From NCBI GenBank assembly GCA_032719365.1, contig CM064871.1, positions 38,103,566-38,167,565 of the forward strand: a stretch of DNA of 64,000 nucleotides, read 5' to 3'. The position numbers and the translations under genes were made by a program. Positions within the stretch are counted from its first letter, which is position 1. The number at the start of each line of letters is the position of its first letter. Positions 1 through 13,329 of the stretch are shown in pieces. Below the pieces are notes generated by a model. That model saw only the letters and a list, made by a program, of their open reading frames with translations, was not told the DNA's origin and made no database searches. The stretch is from Prinsepia uniflora (taxonomy: Eukaryota; Streptophyta; Magnoliopsida; Rosales; Rosaceae).

Positions 1-1142
1 ATCCCCTTCCTTCGATCGAACCGGTCCGAACCGACCGGTCCGGTCCGACCCCTGCAACTGGACCGGCGTAACCGGTCCAGGCCTTCTTCTCCCTCATTTT
101 CGGTCCGATTTCCTCCATTCCAATCCCTAAATTCCTATTTTCTCATTTCCAATCTAGCCTAATCAAGAAACCTAGGAAAAACTACCCGAAACCCCTTGGT
201 TCGAAATGGACCTCACGGTCCCATTTTTCCGATTGGTCCCCCACGGCTTCTCAGCCGTTAACCCTCACCAAAACCGTCCTAAAACCTTCCTAGCATCCTA
301 ATAATCATTCCCTAATCATTTAAAACCAACCATAAAGCTCACATCGAAAAATGAGGAAAAACGACTTACCGGGTACCCGATCGGGTTTTGGGCTCCCGCC
401 ACCGCCCACGGCGGTTCCAGCCACCAGCTGCCGTCCTAGTCCTCCTCTCTCACTCTCCTGGTTCCTCAGATCATAAGGGATGAAGGTTTTGGGATTTTGG
501 GTGAAATGGGATCGGGTAATGGATGGAGGAAAAATGGAAAATGGATGCACGGTTGAATGGGTTTGGTGCATGAGTGGGTGAGGTTGGCCAGTGGATTGGT
601 GACAAGTGTCACTCATCCATTGGTTGCTGAAAAGTAACTGGACTCACTAAAGACAAACTGCACCTTTTGTCTCGTAAAACGTGCCGTCGTGAATAGTAAC
701 TGGGAACTTCCGTGAACCGTAACTTCGCCGTCGAACGTCCGAATTCGACGTGCCGCCTGTCTACGGATTCGTATCGTCCTTATCTACGTAACGGTCTTCG
801 GCCCTCGGCCATCGGACCTCCTGGTCAAAAAGTCAACTTTTGACCTACTATTCACCCAAATTACCAAAATGCCCCTAAACTTCCGAACGTCATAACTTCT
901 TCCTCGAACGTCGGAATTGAACGTGCCACCTGTCTATGAACTCGTGACGTCACGAACTACGTCACGGTCATCAGTCAAAGTCCATTTGACTGCCCGATTA
1001 AAAAGTCAACGTTTTGCCACCATCAGGGGCAAAACGGTCATTTCGCACCGTTCGTCCGATTTCGCTCTACTAATCACGGATTAGCCTCACTAATCGTGAT
1101 TAGTCACTAATCTAATCTAGGAATTTAGGACGGGTCGTTACA
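1..1142 (-). mobile_element. Partial minus-strand LTR (5' portion), cut by window start
   Basis: Read on the minus strand it begins TGTAACGACCCGTCCTAAATTCC, the start shared by most LTRs in this window, and runs off the left edge. It contains the common U3 blocks: GTTGACTTTTT, GGCACGTTCAATTCCGACGTTCG, and a degenerate form of the TGAGTGACA/TGTCACTCA palindrome near 595-625. Bases 1-90 are rich in CCGG/ACCGGT runs, like 50200-50280. No PPT abuts it at 1143, so this end is an insertion boundary in someone else's internal region. The matching target duplication lies outside the window. Confidence 0.8.
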
Positions 1143-2543
1143 AGTTAGATCAAGTCGTGTGGTGACGATCAAGATGATTGAGATGACTGAGGTGATTGTG
1201 GCGACTGGGAGTCAAGTAGACCAAGATCTGGTCGTCATTGGGGGAGAATCATACTGCTGATTATGCTAAGCTAGCAGCAGTGGAGAATCATTTTGTGCGA
1301 TAGTTGAAGAATCTTTGGAATGGGTGAGATGACAAGACAAAGGTTGGATATGTGCAGGTGCATTGCTCTGTCTTGAGTATACGTTGGATTGGTGAAATGA
1401 GGGTATGATCTATCTTGGATTGAGGATAGAGATTGTGATGGTTTGATGTTCACCTGGAGAAAAACGGTTGAGGTTTGATTCATGGTTGGAGCCCGTGCAG
1501 TAGTGTATGAGTTGGACGTTGCCAGAGTGCAGTCCTCGAGTAGGCCAGGTAGTACCTTGAGATGGACGTGAGATGGTGATCGGACGAGGTCCGATGTTAA
1601 TTGTACAGTGTGTACAGGGATCAGTTTGGATCCGATGTGGACGGTTCAGTGAGTACTATGGTTGGATGTGTTCCGACATAGTGATGCGTTTACTAGATGT
1701 CGAATACTATGTGCTCGAGAAGAGTCGACTGAGAGGGTTCGTAGATTGAGAGCCGAGAGCTCAGGTCCTTGTGAACCAGAGGAACCCTAGAGATATGGAA
1801 TTATGATAACCTCTGTTGAGACAAGTATTCGATTGGGGTCCAGATACACCTAAGATGGGTGATGGGTCGAGCTCTCAGCGTAGGTCACAGAGTACGTGAG
1901 ATGAGTCGAGCTCTCAGCGTAGGTCACAGAGTGACACGAGATACGATATGGGGACTCGAGAGTGAGTCGAGATCAGAGTAGCGCAGTGGAGGGAAGCGAT
2001 TACCAGCCAGTCGCGATCGTGGTCTTGGAGTTAGTGAATGTTAGACAAAAAGGGTATTCCTCTGAACAGAGGATTACAATTGCGAGCCGTTTAGTGACAG
2101 GGGATGAGATATCACTCAGTAGGAGCAACGAGGATAATTGTCAGATCGGGTGCTGAATGGGATGTCAGCTCTGGTTTCCAGATGAGAATGGTGGTCAGAC
2201 TGAAACGCTGACTTCCGTTATCAGATAAGAAGAACCATCAGGCTGAAAACCAGACTGGGATGTCAGCAGAGGTTAACTGACCTGTCGGAGTGTATGACTG
2301 GCGAGATCGACGAATGTCGATGTCTCGAGTGAGACTTACGAGCCGAAGTGTGGCTTCTCGAGAGTTGAGTTGGAGCTTTGAAAGCTCTAATGACAGTACG
2401 TACCGATGTGTACGGTAGTTAAAACGGACGTGTAGGATTACACTAGAGTGCCGAGTTGAGGGACATGATTGGAATTCCACAGTTTGGTTGTGGAGTTGGG
2501 TCGATTTAAATTTAGAGGATGAAATTCTTTAAGAAAGGGAGGT
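1143..2543 (+). other. Non-coding internal remnant upstream of LTR D
   Basis: This is GA/GT-rich sequence with no recognisable retroelement protein. It ends in a purine-rich stretch that looks like a polypurine tract directly before LTR D, so it reads as the 3' end of a non-coding (LARD-like) internal domain on the plus strand. It contains a 28-bp direct repeat with a 39-bp period (1866-1893 and 1905-1932) with the core GAGCTCTCAGCGTAGGTC. The short open frames here are not supported as genes. Confidence 0.55.
2524..2543 (+). other. Polypurine tract before LTR D
   Basis: ATTCTTTAAGAAAGGGAGGT directly precedes TGTAACC at 2544. The same purine-run-then-TGTAAC arrangement occurs before the other LTRs in this window, for example at 22406-22424. 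Confidence 0.65.
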
Positions 2544-5500
2544 TGTAACCACCCGCCCTTGATTTTAAGGATTAATTAAGACTAATTATGGATTAGTGAG
2601 GCTAACCAGGAATTAGCTGAGGATTAACGAACGTTTAGGATGAAATTACAATTTTGCCCCTGAACGAGGGCGAAAAGATGACTTTTGACCTGAGAGATCT
2701 GACGCAAGAGGTGTTAGGACCCGCCCCCAATCCCCCCCGAGATTAACGAGGAACGCCCCTGATCTCGTCTGACACGGAGTGTTAGACCAGGGAAAATTAA
2801 AACCTTTAGCCCGAAGGCTTCCAGAGTACGCCAGGATCCAGAGGAGGTATGTGATGTCCCGGTCTTTGCTACAGTCACACCGTATTCAACCTAAAGGATA
2901 TTGAAAACAAAAAGACTGTGAGTGGACACAAAGCAATAGTTTGATAAAACACATTTCATAAAGACCTTTATACCATTCACTAAAAAGCATGCATGCATAG
3001 TAAAACCATTTATCCAATCACATATGTTTAAACAACCATATCCATACGGTCTCTTGCCAAAAACCATTTACAGAAAACCAAAACATAGTAAACATATGTG
3101 GGATCTCAGCCCAAATCCATTTATCATCATAAAACACAATTTCCCAAACCAATTGAAATCATGTTCATCCATATATTTCATATCATCAATCCTGTCACGG
3201 TATCTAGAGCTACGCGCGTGCTACCCGGGATCTCAAACCCAAGTCTCTCCAGGGTACACCCTGGTCAATGTCTGTAGATCAATGACCCTCCCTGGAAGTT
3301 GTAATACATAGACTTTCTGAGAGTAAGGAACCCAACTGGGGGGCGAATTCACTCAGTCAGTGCTCCGTGACTACTCCGGGGTCTACCCAGGCCAACGACC
3401 CTCCCCAGAGGAGACAATACATATATAAAAGATGTCATAAGAAAAACCTTTTGAAATCATTCTTTAAACCTTTCAAGGATTCATGCCCAGCCCCCATAAG
3501 CCATCATGAACCATAAAAACCTTTCAAGGGTTCATGCCGGTTCCCATAAACCTCCATGAACCATAAAATCCTTTCAAAGGTTCAGGTCGGTTCCCATATA
3601 TCGTCATGAACTGTAAATCCATTTGTGGGTCCCTGACCCGAAATCACAGTCGTAAAACATAACTGGGCCATAAGCCCGAATCCACATACAAACTGAGCCT
3701 CCGACCCGAATCGTAAACCAACTGGGCCCCGTGCCTTATTTCTTAAACTAAATGGGCCTTGTGCCCGATACGTAAGTCAACTGGGCTCTGAGCCCTATTC
3801 GTAAACCAACTGGGCCTCTAGCTCGATGCCTTGTGAAATCAAATGGGTCTCGTGCCCGAATCCATATTTCCAAATCCGAAATTGATTTAAGAACCAATTG
3901 GGCCACTGGCCCGAGAAAGTAACTAAAAGGACTTCGAGTCCGAGGGTTTCCAAAACACATGGGTCTCAAACCCGAGTTTACCTTTTCAAATCCAAAACCA
4001 TTTCATGAAATCATTTTCAAAACTATAAGTACGGAAAAACCAGTGTAAAACCAAAAATCTTGATTTACGTGCAACCACATAAATCGCCTCGAAATGCGTG
4101 AAACAATATAATTCACCAATATCCAAATCAACATCATAGAATCCCATTCATAATCCGTATAAAACATTTATGCATGCATCACAGTTTAAAAATCAAGGTC
4201 CACTCACAGGCTGTCTTAAGCTGCTGCCACAGTTTGCGTGCCGTAAGTCTCACGGTCTAATCGTCGTCACCGGGACTCCCAAACCTGTCCAAATCAATCT
4301 ATAGGGTTACTAACTACCTTATTAACCTCTCATTGAAGTCCCGTAATTTTCTCGAATTTTTAACTATTTTAAATCTCGAAGCTAAACCTTCCAATGTCCC
4401 GGACATTATCGAGACGGTGTCCGATCGACTCAAAACCAGTCCAAAATGTTCGTTACATCGAATAGAAGATTAGACATTTTGAAAATTTCCCCATCGGACC
4501 CACCACGCGCCCCCATGCACGGTGAACGGTGTCATCGTCTTCCTCTGGTGAATCGGGTTCATTGGTTCGAACCGGTTTAGCCGAACCACTAAACCGATCC
4601 GGCCGGTTCTCAGTCATTCCTCAACCAATTTGCTTCCTAATTCAACCTATGTTATCCTCTCATTCCCAGAAACCTTCCTACGATCTAAAAACCAAGAAAG
4701 GAGGAACTTTTCATACATGTTCGTTGAGGAACACGACCAGCCACCTGCAAAAGCTCCTTCCCCTCGTCTCCGGCCACTATGGCTCCTGAAACCAGTCCCA
4801 CTCGACTCGTATGAGTCCTAGGAACACAACTATATCATCACAATTGATCGTCATACCCTAAAAACCAACCTTCGAATTTCGAAAATGGAAAATGACTCTC
4901 GGTTACTCACCTCCGCCGTCCACCATCGTGAGCCACCGTTCATCCCGTCACCGTCCTGCCCACAGCTCACTTTCTCACGGTCACACACAAGCACTGACGG
5001 TCATAGTGGTGAGGTGTAGTGGGTCGTGTGTTTGTTTGTTCAAGGAATGAAATGAAGAATGGAGGGGAATGAAATGAAGAATGGAGGGGGGGGGGGGGGG
5101 AGTGTTTCGGGCTTGTTTGGAGAAACAGAGACGGGATGATCAAGTGAGAGAGAAGGGGAAATGGGTGGTGAGGATTAAAGGATGAAATGAGATGGAGGGT
5201 TAGGATTAAAAGTTGTTAGGGATTAAAATATAAAATAAACAACTTAATGCTATTTAATTTGATAGATCCACTTTTTAGGGGATTGACCAATGTGATGAGT
5301 GACACTTGTCACTCATCCATGGGTCCCACTTAAAATATCTACCCAATCAGAATAAGCCACCTCAACATCACCCCGATATACATGCATAGTGAAATCGAAC
5401 TTCTATGACCTACAACTTTCCCATTCGAAGTTCGATTTCAGCGTGCCGCCTGTTTACCGATTTGTATCGTCCCGATCTACGTAACGGTCCTCGACAGTTT

Positions 5501-8362
5501 GAGGGCGGGTGGCACGTTCGATGACCATGACGCAGTTCCGGACGTCACAACTTCATAGACAGGTGGCACGTCCGATTCTGACATCCGAGGAAAAAGTTAT
5601 GACGTTCGGGAGTTCGAGGGCATTTTCGTATTTAAGATAAAAAGAGGGAATTTGTTGACTTTTTACACGATGACTACTTTTCACGCAATTCGAGGATCAT
5701 TAGGAAGGTCTCGATGTCCTGAGTATAATGACAGGCGGCACGCCGTCATTGAACGTCGGACGGTTTAGTTACAGGTCTAGATAAATGAAGGGTAAAATGG
5801 TAATTTGGAAATTTAAGGGCACAATGGTCTTTTTGGCACCTTGGGATTTGTGAGCAACCGGATAAGGACAATTGGGCCTGAGTAATTGGATATTTTTGGG
5901 TTGAACCATTGGCTGGAAGACATCTGGCCAGCCTCCAGTGGCTTCTAGCCAAGTCTCACACGGCTAAGTATTTTAAATTGGCTTGTTTGAAATCGAGTAA
6001 GTGAGAAACAAAGACAGAGAGTAAAATCTTCCATCTACTGTGTGTGAGTCGTGTGAGTTCATTGTGGTAGTGAGTGAGTATTAGAGATGTGTTGTGACCT
6101 TTGTGAGTGCGTGTTTAGTGAACGAACTGAATGAAGATGGACTGTGAGAGGTGAGAAAACCAGAGAAACAGAGAAGGAATCATGGGCTGTTGTGGAACTT
6201 CAGTCGATCAAACCAGTTTAATTTGGTCTATGGGGGTGATTAGAGAGTTGAGAATTGATTCATGGACCCTAAGAACCACGGTGGAGGCCACGATGGAGGC
6301 AAGAGAACAGGTAAGTATTCGGTTCCCCTGTTTTTCCTGAACTGGTTCAAATTGGAAATCGATGGTTTTGGGGAACTGTCGAGGCATTCTAATGATCCTT
6401 ACCATTGTAGGATGTCACTTTTGAGCCAAGGATTCGAAGTCGTGCCCTGAGAAGACTGTTGGTGGCCGAAGGTATTGTTTAGCGTTTTATTTCATGTTGT
6501 GATTAGCTAGATCGACCATAGATGTTGGGACGAAGATAAGGGTAGGAAAAGGAATGAAATTGGACTAGAATTAAGCAAGAAACCACCCACACAGGTTCAC
6601 GGTTAGACCGGATTTGCAGACCGGTTCAGACCGGTCGACTGAGGAAGACGATGAACAGTACCTAGGCGCGTAGCTCTCACGTGTAGCCCCTTTGGGCTTC
6701 ATGTGTGTGTGCGTGGTACAGATTTCGAGGAAGGTTCCAACACGACTTTTAAAGTATTCAATGTAACAAACATTTTGGCGCTGGTTTCGAGTCAAATCGG
6801 GCATCATCTCGATATGTTTCGGAATGTCTGAAGGTTCTAGGGCTCAGTTAAAAATAGTTAAAAATTCGGGAAAATTATGTGGCTTTAGTATGAGTATTAT
6901 GAAGTAGTTAGTGACCTTATTATTGGATTTGGACAGGTTCGGGAAAGCCGATGATAGTGGATTGGTCGGGAACGACATAGGTGCACGCGTATCTAGGCAG
7001 CGCGCAAAATGGTCTGTGAGTGGATTTTGCTTTCTAACTCTTGATACATGCATAGATGTTTTTATATTTTTAAATACATGATTCTATGATTTGATATATG
7101 ATCTTGATGGTTTACGATTTTACACTAATTTCGAGGTATTTACGGAATCTCAAGTTTTACGAGAATACGATCTATCTTGTGATTTGACGAAGGTTTCAAT
7201 GATTTGGTTTTGGGATTTGAAATACGATTTGATTTCAAAGATTTGAAATGGATTTCGGAAAAGTAATTTCGGGCTTGAAGCCCAACTCAGAAAAAGGGTT
7301 TTTAAAGAACGTGATTTCTGGTTTTTGAATCGGATTTCAGAATGACGATTTTGGATTTGATCTTGAAACTTGGAAATGTATTTCCAGGTTTGGGTTCAGA
7401 ATGATTGTTCTGGATGCTAGCTTACGGAATGATGGTTTCGAATTCAGATTTGGACATGGATATGGATTGGAGTTCTGGGTTTGGATTCGGGATCCTGATG
7501 ATATTGTGGATTCATATTCGGAAATGGATAATGGTTTTCAAATGGTTTTGGATTGAATTTACTCGATCTGGTTATTGGGTTTAAAGACCCGGATATGATA
7601 CATGACGGGGGCGGGCCCAGATTAGGTTTAAAGACGCGGATTGAGTTTAAAGACTCTGATATTGATATTTTCCTCGTAGGCCTATTGAGTTTAAAGACTA
7701 GGGAGTTTAAAGACTTGGATTATATTGAGGCCGGGATTGAGTTTAAAGACTCGGGAGTTTAAAGACTCGGATAGATCCAGCAGGTTCGATGGATGGAAAT
7801 GTGGTTTCAAATGCGTTTGGATTTCATTGAGATTTGATGATGATTGTTTTTTATAATGGTTTTCCGATGTTTTGGGCTACACCCGGATGATACGGATTTT
7901 AATGGTTTTGGGCTGAGGCCGGGAACTGAAAAAAGAAAATGAGTTCAGTTTTTCTTAAATGGTTTGAATGACTTGAAGATAGAATGGTTTTATGACATGA
8001 CTTCTGATATGCATGCATTGGTTTTTAAATGGAGGGTATAAATGTAATTGTTTTATTGAACTGTTTTTGAACTTATACTTTATTTTTGTCCACTCATAAT
8101 CTTTTTGTGTTTTCGATACCCTCTAGGTTGTTGTGGTGTGGGCTGTTGGTCGAGAGAGACGGAGACATCACATACGCGGTCCACAGTAGAGTCTGCGCGC
8201 TCTGGGAAGTCCGGAAGTTTTGAACGGTTCAGTCAAGAATCCCTTGTCCGACTTACGTGTCACACAGAGGTTGGACGTCAGTTTAGCCTTCATGTCACTC
8301 GTAAGTTACACGGGAGCATGACTTAGCCCTTAATCTTGGGAAATTAGGGGCGGGTTGTGTCA
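2544..8362 (+). mobile_element. LTR D (about 3 kb net), interrupted by a nested minus LTR
   Basis: It starts TGTAACCACCC at 2544, breaks at about 2711, resumes at about 5500 and ends GGGGCGGGTTGTGTCA at 8362. It is flanked by a PPT on the left and a PBS-like site on the right, so it has internal sequence on both sides and no target duplication. Its second half carries the GAGTTTAAAGACTCGG repeat array (about 7560-7775). Its 3' end matches LTR B (end at 52566), which has the same GGGAAGTCCGGAAGTTTT and GTGTCA segments. Confidence 0.75.
2712..5492 (-). mobile_element. Truncated minus LTR nested in LTR D
   Basis: The plus strand begins TGTTAGGACCCGCCCCCAAT at 2712, the inverted form of the ...GGGTCCTGACA end. 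It contains the inverted GGGC-N5-GCCC unit array (about 3640-3990), the GTCCACTCACAG motif (about 4200) and the inverted U3 block with the palindrome near 5292-5318. It stops after ACGTAACGGTCCTCG near 5492, well before the expected GGGTCGTTACA end, so about 300 bp of its 5' end is missing. A poly-G run (about 5088-5100) lies inside it. Confidence 0.7.
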
Positions 8363-9356
8363 ATTGGTATCATAACAAGTTTCGTGTGTTCTGCGCGAGG
8401 CTTGGTTCCTGGAGTCGTTGGTTCGTCGACTTGGGTGGTGTAATACTACTGTGGATGTGATGTCTCGATGCGGAACAGCCCGTCAGCAACCTGGATGCGA
8501 TAGTGATCGTACATTCGTTGTGGTTAGTTAGCAGCGATTGTTAGTGTCAGATTGATAATTGCTCCATACGCGGTACAAGGTATGACGTACGTCAGCTTAG
8601 GGCCAGAACGGTTAGTGCGTTGGCGCTGGTTATGCTTGATGGTTGGCCCATAGGGTCGGAGATATGCCAGCGAGATTAACCTGGATGGTAGCTGGTGAGC
8701 TACGATTGAGTAGGCTGGTCAGCTTGTGGGGCCCGATGGTAGCCTGTTGAGCTGATGGTATACGTGGGTCGAGGAGGCCGGTTGACGGTGGCTTGTTGGG
8801 CCGGATGGTGATTAGATGACGACAGTATATATTGATGACCTTCTGGTCAGTTGGGTTGAGCTTGGATTAGTGTGGCTACGAGTAGCCGGATGCCTCGAGT
8901 GACGGGGTACAGGAAACTACTTTGTGGATTTGAGGGAATTCCCCTAGTATTGGATACTTGTAGATGTTGGTGTGGGGGGTTACGATAAGGAATGGTCTTA
9001 GTCGGGTATGACGACCCGAGTGGTAATGTTGTAGTAAACTAGTGGCAATTCCGGGTTTGGATGACTCGGCCGACGGGGATGATTTGAGAAACCCAGATGA
9101 CGTGCACAGTTTCGGACACATGAGTTGGTGGTTGTGGCTTGGGCCGATTTACAGCCGGATTGGAGATGGTGCTGCTAGGCTCAGCCGAGGTAGGGAATGG
9201 TTGATGGACGACTCTGGACGAGTCCAATGTTGGGTACTCAGAGTATTGGACTCTGAGGGAGGTTAGTTTCCCCGACCCGAGCGTCGATTGAGGGTTTCGG
9301 TCGGTAGGAGCAGATGCTCGGGACTGGTGTACTGCGAGTCCTGGAGCAGAGATGAT
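8363..9356 (+). other. Non-coding internal remnant downstream of LTR D
   Basis: This GT-rich sequence follows the PBS-like site and has no protein similarity I can recognise. It contains imperfect repeats around GGCTGGT/GAGCTGATGGT (about 8660-8800). At about 9357 it changes abruptly into the middle of an LTR, so its 3' part, including any PPT, has been lost. Confidence 0.5.
8364..8379 (+). other. PBS-like site after LTR D
   Basis: TTGGTATCATAACAAG follows the LTR end GTGTCA by one base. It resembles the tRNA-Met type site TGGTATCAGAGC used by the other elements here, but differs after TGGTATCA, so it is either decayed or matches another tRNA. Confidence 0.5.
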
Positions 9357-10558
9357 ATGCCATTCGACGGAAAAGTTACGATTCATGAATGTTCGAGGGA
9401 ACTATTGCACGAATTACGAGATGAATGCCATTTGGCATTAAGTGGGCCCAAATATTTAGGGGCAGGCTTAATGGATGAATGACACTTGTCGTCCATCCAT
9501 TTCCTGTAACGACCCGTCCCAAATTCCAGGATTAGATTAGTGACTAATCACGATTAGTGAGGCAAATCCGTGATTAGTAGGGCGAAATCGGACGAACGAT
9601 GCACACTGACCGTTTTGCCCCTAGTCATGGCAAAACTTTGACTTTTTAATCGGGCGATCAAATGGACTTTGACCAATGACCGTGACGGAGTTCGTGACGT
9701 CAAGAGTTCATAGACAGGTGGCACGTTCAATTCCGACGTTCGGAAGTTTAGGGGCATTTTGGTAATTTTGGTTAAAAAGGGGCCAAATGTGGACTTTTTG
9801 ACCGAGAGGTCCGATGGTCGAGGGCCGAGGACCGTTACATAGATCGGGACGATACAAATCCATAGGCAGGCGGCATGGTGAAATTGGACTTCGAACGGGG
9901 AAGTTATAGGTCACGGAAGTTCGATTTCACTATGCACGTACTTCGAGACTGGGATGATTTGGCAATTTCTGATTGGGCTAGATATTTTGAGTGGGTCCCA
10001 TGGATGAGTGACAAGTGTCACTCATCCCATTGGCTAGATCCCCTAATTTGGGGATCTAACTTAATTAAATACTATTATTTTTATTATTTAATAATTAATC
10101 TTTTCTTCACTCAATCCTAACCATTCATTTTAATTAATCTCTCAATCCTCACCACTCATCTCACTTAACCCTCTCCCCTTTCATCAGATCAAACATCATT
10201 CTTCTTCTTTGTTTCTTCAAACCCGAAACCCATGCTTCCACCATTTCTCCATTTTTTCTTCCAACACACAAACAAACACACCTTACCACCACGAACCCAT
10301 ATGCTCGTGTGTGACCGTGTGAGGAGTGATGAGAGGTGGAGGGACTGAACATGACGGCCAGAGCCACGGCGGCTCACGGCGGTACACGGCCAAGGGAACC
10401 CGAAAGCTTGGGTAAGCTTCCAAAAATTCAAATTCAGTTTTATTGCCTTTTATTCGATTCAAAGGATTGGGTTAGGTTTCTGGTGGTCTTAGGAGAAGTT
10501 TAGGTTTAGTTTTAGGGCCTAGGACGGCCGGGAAGATCCGTGAACGGCGGGGGAAAAG

Positions 10559-12782
10559 TGTCAGGACCCACCCCGGTTTCACCCCGAAACCCGAGGTAAA
10601 TCCCGCTCCCGTCTGACTTCCCGACACAAAACTCAAGTAAAACTCCCTCAAATCCAGTCAAACGCAGGAGTAATTAAACACAATGTCCCGAAGGTAACAT
10701 TTACAGAGCATAGTACGAAAATACAAGGAAAATAAAACCGATGAATACACGCACACGGAAGCCTTTAAACTCTTCTAGGATCCCTCACGTCACTTCTATG
10801 CCTCGGACACTGCCTCGACGTCAAGACCCCGCGCTCGCTCCACAACCTGGAGGGCAATTTAAAACAAAAGGGTGAGTGGACCATAATAAAAGAAAAGTTC
10901 TAAAACATTTATCAGAAAACCAAGTTTCACCCTCCGTTTTGAAAACCACATGCATAACCCATTTCCGAAACAGTTATAAACCAAATTACCGTAAATCACA
11001 TCATAAGAAACAGAAACATTATAAAACAGTTAGAAAAAAAACCACAGCATGTGAATCATAAAACCATATCAGAAACCATAAACATCAAGTCCTCAATTCC
11101 CGATCAAACCTGCTGGACCTATCCGAGTCTTTAAACTCCCGAGTCTTTAAACTCAATCCAGGCCTTAATCATATCCGAGTCTTTAAACTCCCGAGTCTTT
11201 AAACTCAAGGCCTACGGGGGAAATCAATATATATCCGAGTCTTTAAACTCCCGAGTCTTTAAACTCAATCCGGGTCTTTAAACCCAATCCGGCCGGTCCC
11301 CCGTCACATATATCCGGGTCTTTAAACCCAATAACCAGATCCAGCAAATCCAATCCCAAAACCATTTTGAAAACCATGTACCAACCCACATCCAGACCCG
11401 AATCCGAAATCACTGGTCCGATGTCCTTCCGGCATCCAGAACCGTCATTCCGAACCCAAATCCGGAATCCACTTTTCCACTTTAAAATCAAATTCCGTTT
11501 CCGAAATCATAGTTCAAAATCCCTTTATAAACATTTAAACCACTTATCCACTGAAATCCCAAATCCATAACCTCATATTCAGAAATCACACTTTTCTCTT
11601 AAAACGTGCTGAAAATCGAACTTTCTCAAAAACCGTGCAATTATGTAAAATCAACAAGGCATATCCGATAAACATAAAATCATAATTAAAACCATAAACA
11701 ATTATAAAAAAAACAGTTATGCATGCTCGAGTTTAGAGAAAGGGTCCACTCACAGTACTGAGCCCTACTCGCGTCCCGAACGTCCAGCCCGTTCCTCGGC
11801 TTCCTCGGGAAATCCCGATCCTGTCAATCACCGTCAACAAACGTCACTATTACGTCGACAAACACTCACCTAATTTCCACTCTAGACTCATCGATTCAAC
11901 CTCCCAAGCCACGACTTCCACGTTGAAACTCAACAGGAAAACAGAGTATCGGCATGGAAATGAGAGAATTACCTGCCTCCAGTCACCGTCGTGAGCTCCG
12001 CTGGTAGTGGTTAACTCCTCGCAACCCGCACGACACCACCACGGTCTCAGTTGCCCCGTACACGGCCGCCACCGCCACGATTCTCACGACCTCCCTGCCT
12101 TTCACTCCTAGTTTTCCCGCAGTTCCCAACTGCCCAACCACACTATTACCTCACCTCCCAACCTTCTTACCGTCTCCCTTTCCTTCTCTGAACACCCACA
12201 CACACTCACAACTTACCAGCTCCCTCAATCAACCCTTCTCTGCTCTCAATTCCCTCTCACAATCTCCCTCTGTTTCAGTTTCCTTCTGCGCACAACCACG
12301 AACACGGGCACGGGTACACCCCAATAATAGAACCGTGCACACACCTTAGAATCCCCCAGAACCCACTACACACTTGCCACATGTCACCATCCCCCACTCT
12401 CTCTCACCCATGTGGCCCAATCTCAGCCGTCCATTTTGCTTTCTCTGCACAAATCTCCAGAAGCCAAAAAGACCAAAATACCCTCCAGTTTTACACATTT
12501 TTACGGTTTTACCAAAACTTCCTAGACCCGTAACTCTCACCTCGTAAGTCCGATGAGTACGTGCCGCCTATCATCGAACTCAGGACGACAAGAACTATCT
12601 AACCATCCTAGGTCAACCTACCAAAACACGATTACTCAAAAAGTCAACTATTTTGTCCAAACTAGGGGCAACATCGTCATTCTAAACTTACGGACCTATC
12701 GGGACCAACTAACCACGGATTAACCTCACTAATCACACCTTAATCACTATCTTAATTCTGGCTCTCGGGATGGGTTGTTACA
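10559..12782 (-). mobile_element. 3' LTR of TR-GAG (with ~680-bp deletion)
   Basis: It runs TGTCAGGACCC... to ...GGGTTGTTACA on the plus strand, 2,224 bp. It lacks about 680 bp near 11875 that the other LTR has (about 15788-16470). It carries the inverted GAGTCTTTAAACTC array at about 11128-11335. Confidence 0.9.
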
Positions 12783-12806
12783 ATCTACCCCCCTAAAAAG
12801 AATTTC
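12783..12806 (-). other. Polypurine tract of TR-GAG
   Basis: On the minus strand AAATTCTTTTTAGGGGGGTAGAT lies directly before the TGTAACAACCC start of the 3' LTR. Confidence 0.8.
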
Positions 12807-13329
12807 GACCCCGAAATTCCGCAGATAGTTCCCGACACCTAGGGTCTCCTACCTGGTCACCGACACTAGGTCAACAACAACTTCTCCTGGGTTTCCGGTC
12901 TATCATCTCCACCTTGGATATTTCACTCCAACCCCAACTACCAGTTACCCTTCACGGTCTACACAAGGGGAACTCTATGACCAGTAAACAAAGGTATTAT
13001 AAAATACCTTTTTTCAGAGTACCCGACAGAAGTCATAGAGTACATCCTCGGAGACAACCACCCTACCTCCCAAACCAACTCGGCTACTAACCCAAACAAT
13101 CGACCACTAACGGAAGAAATCTACAAAGTCCTAAAGGAAAACTCTAGCTTGTGGGTTCTCTCCTTCAATAACCTCATATCGATCAGTTACAGTCACTCCT
13201 CTCCTGTGCCTTCCGTCATCCTTCTACGGCCTTACTGTAACACTCCAAGTCCTCTAGGAAAACTTCTAGACTCTGCCCTGGATAACAATCAAACCTAAGT
13301 ACAGCACAACAAAAAGTAAAACCAGTACC
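12807..13329 (-). other. Non-coding stretch between gag and PPT of TR-GAG
   Basis: About 520 bp where pol would begin in the parent element. I see no protease, RT or integrase motif, so pol is deleted from the gag-protease boundary onward. Confidence 0.6.

Noticed and set aside
3640..3990. CRISPR-like repeat array
   Set aside because: Units are degenerate, without constant repeat and unique spacer structure, and belong to a plant LTR.
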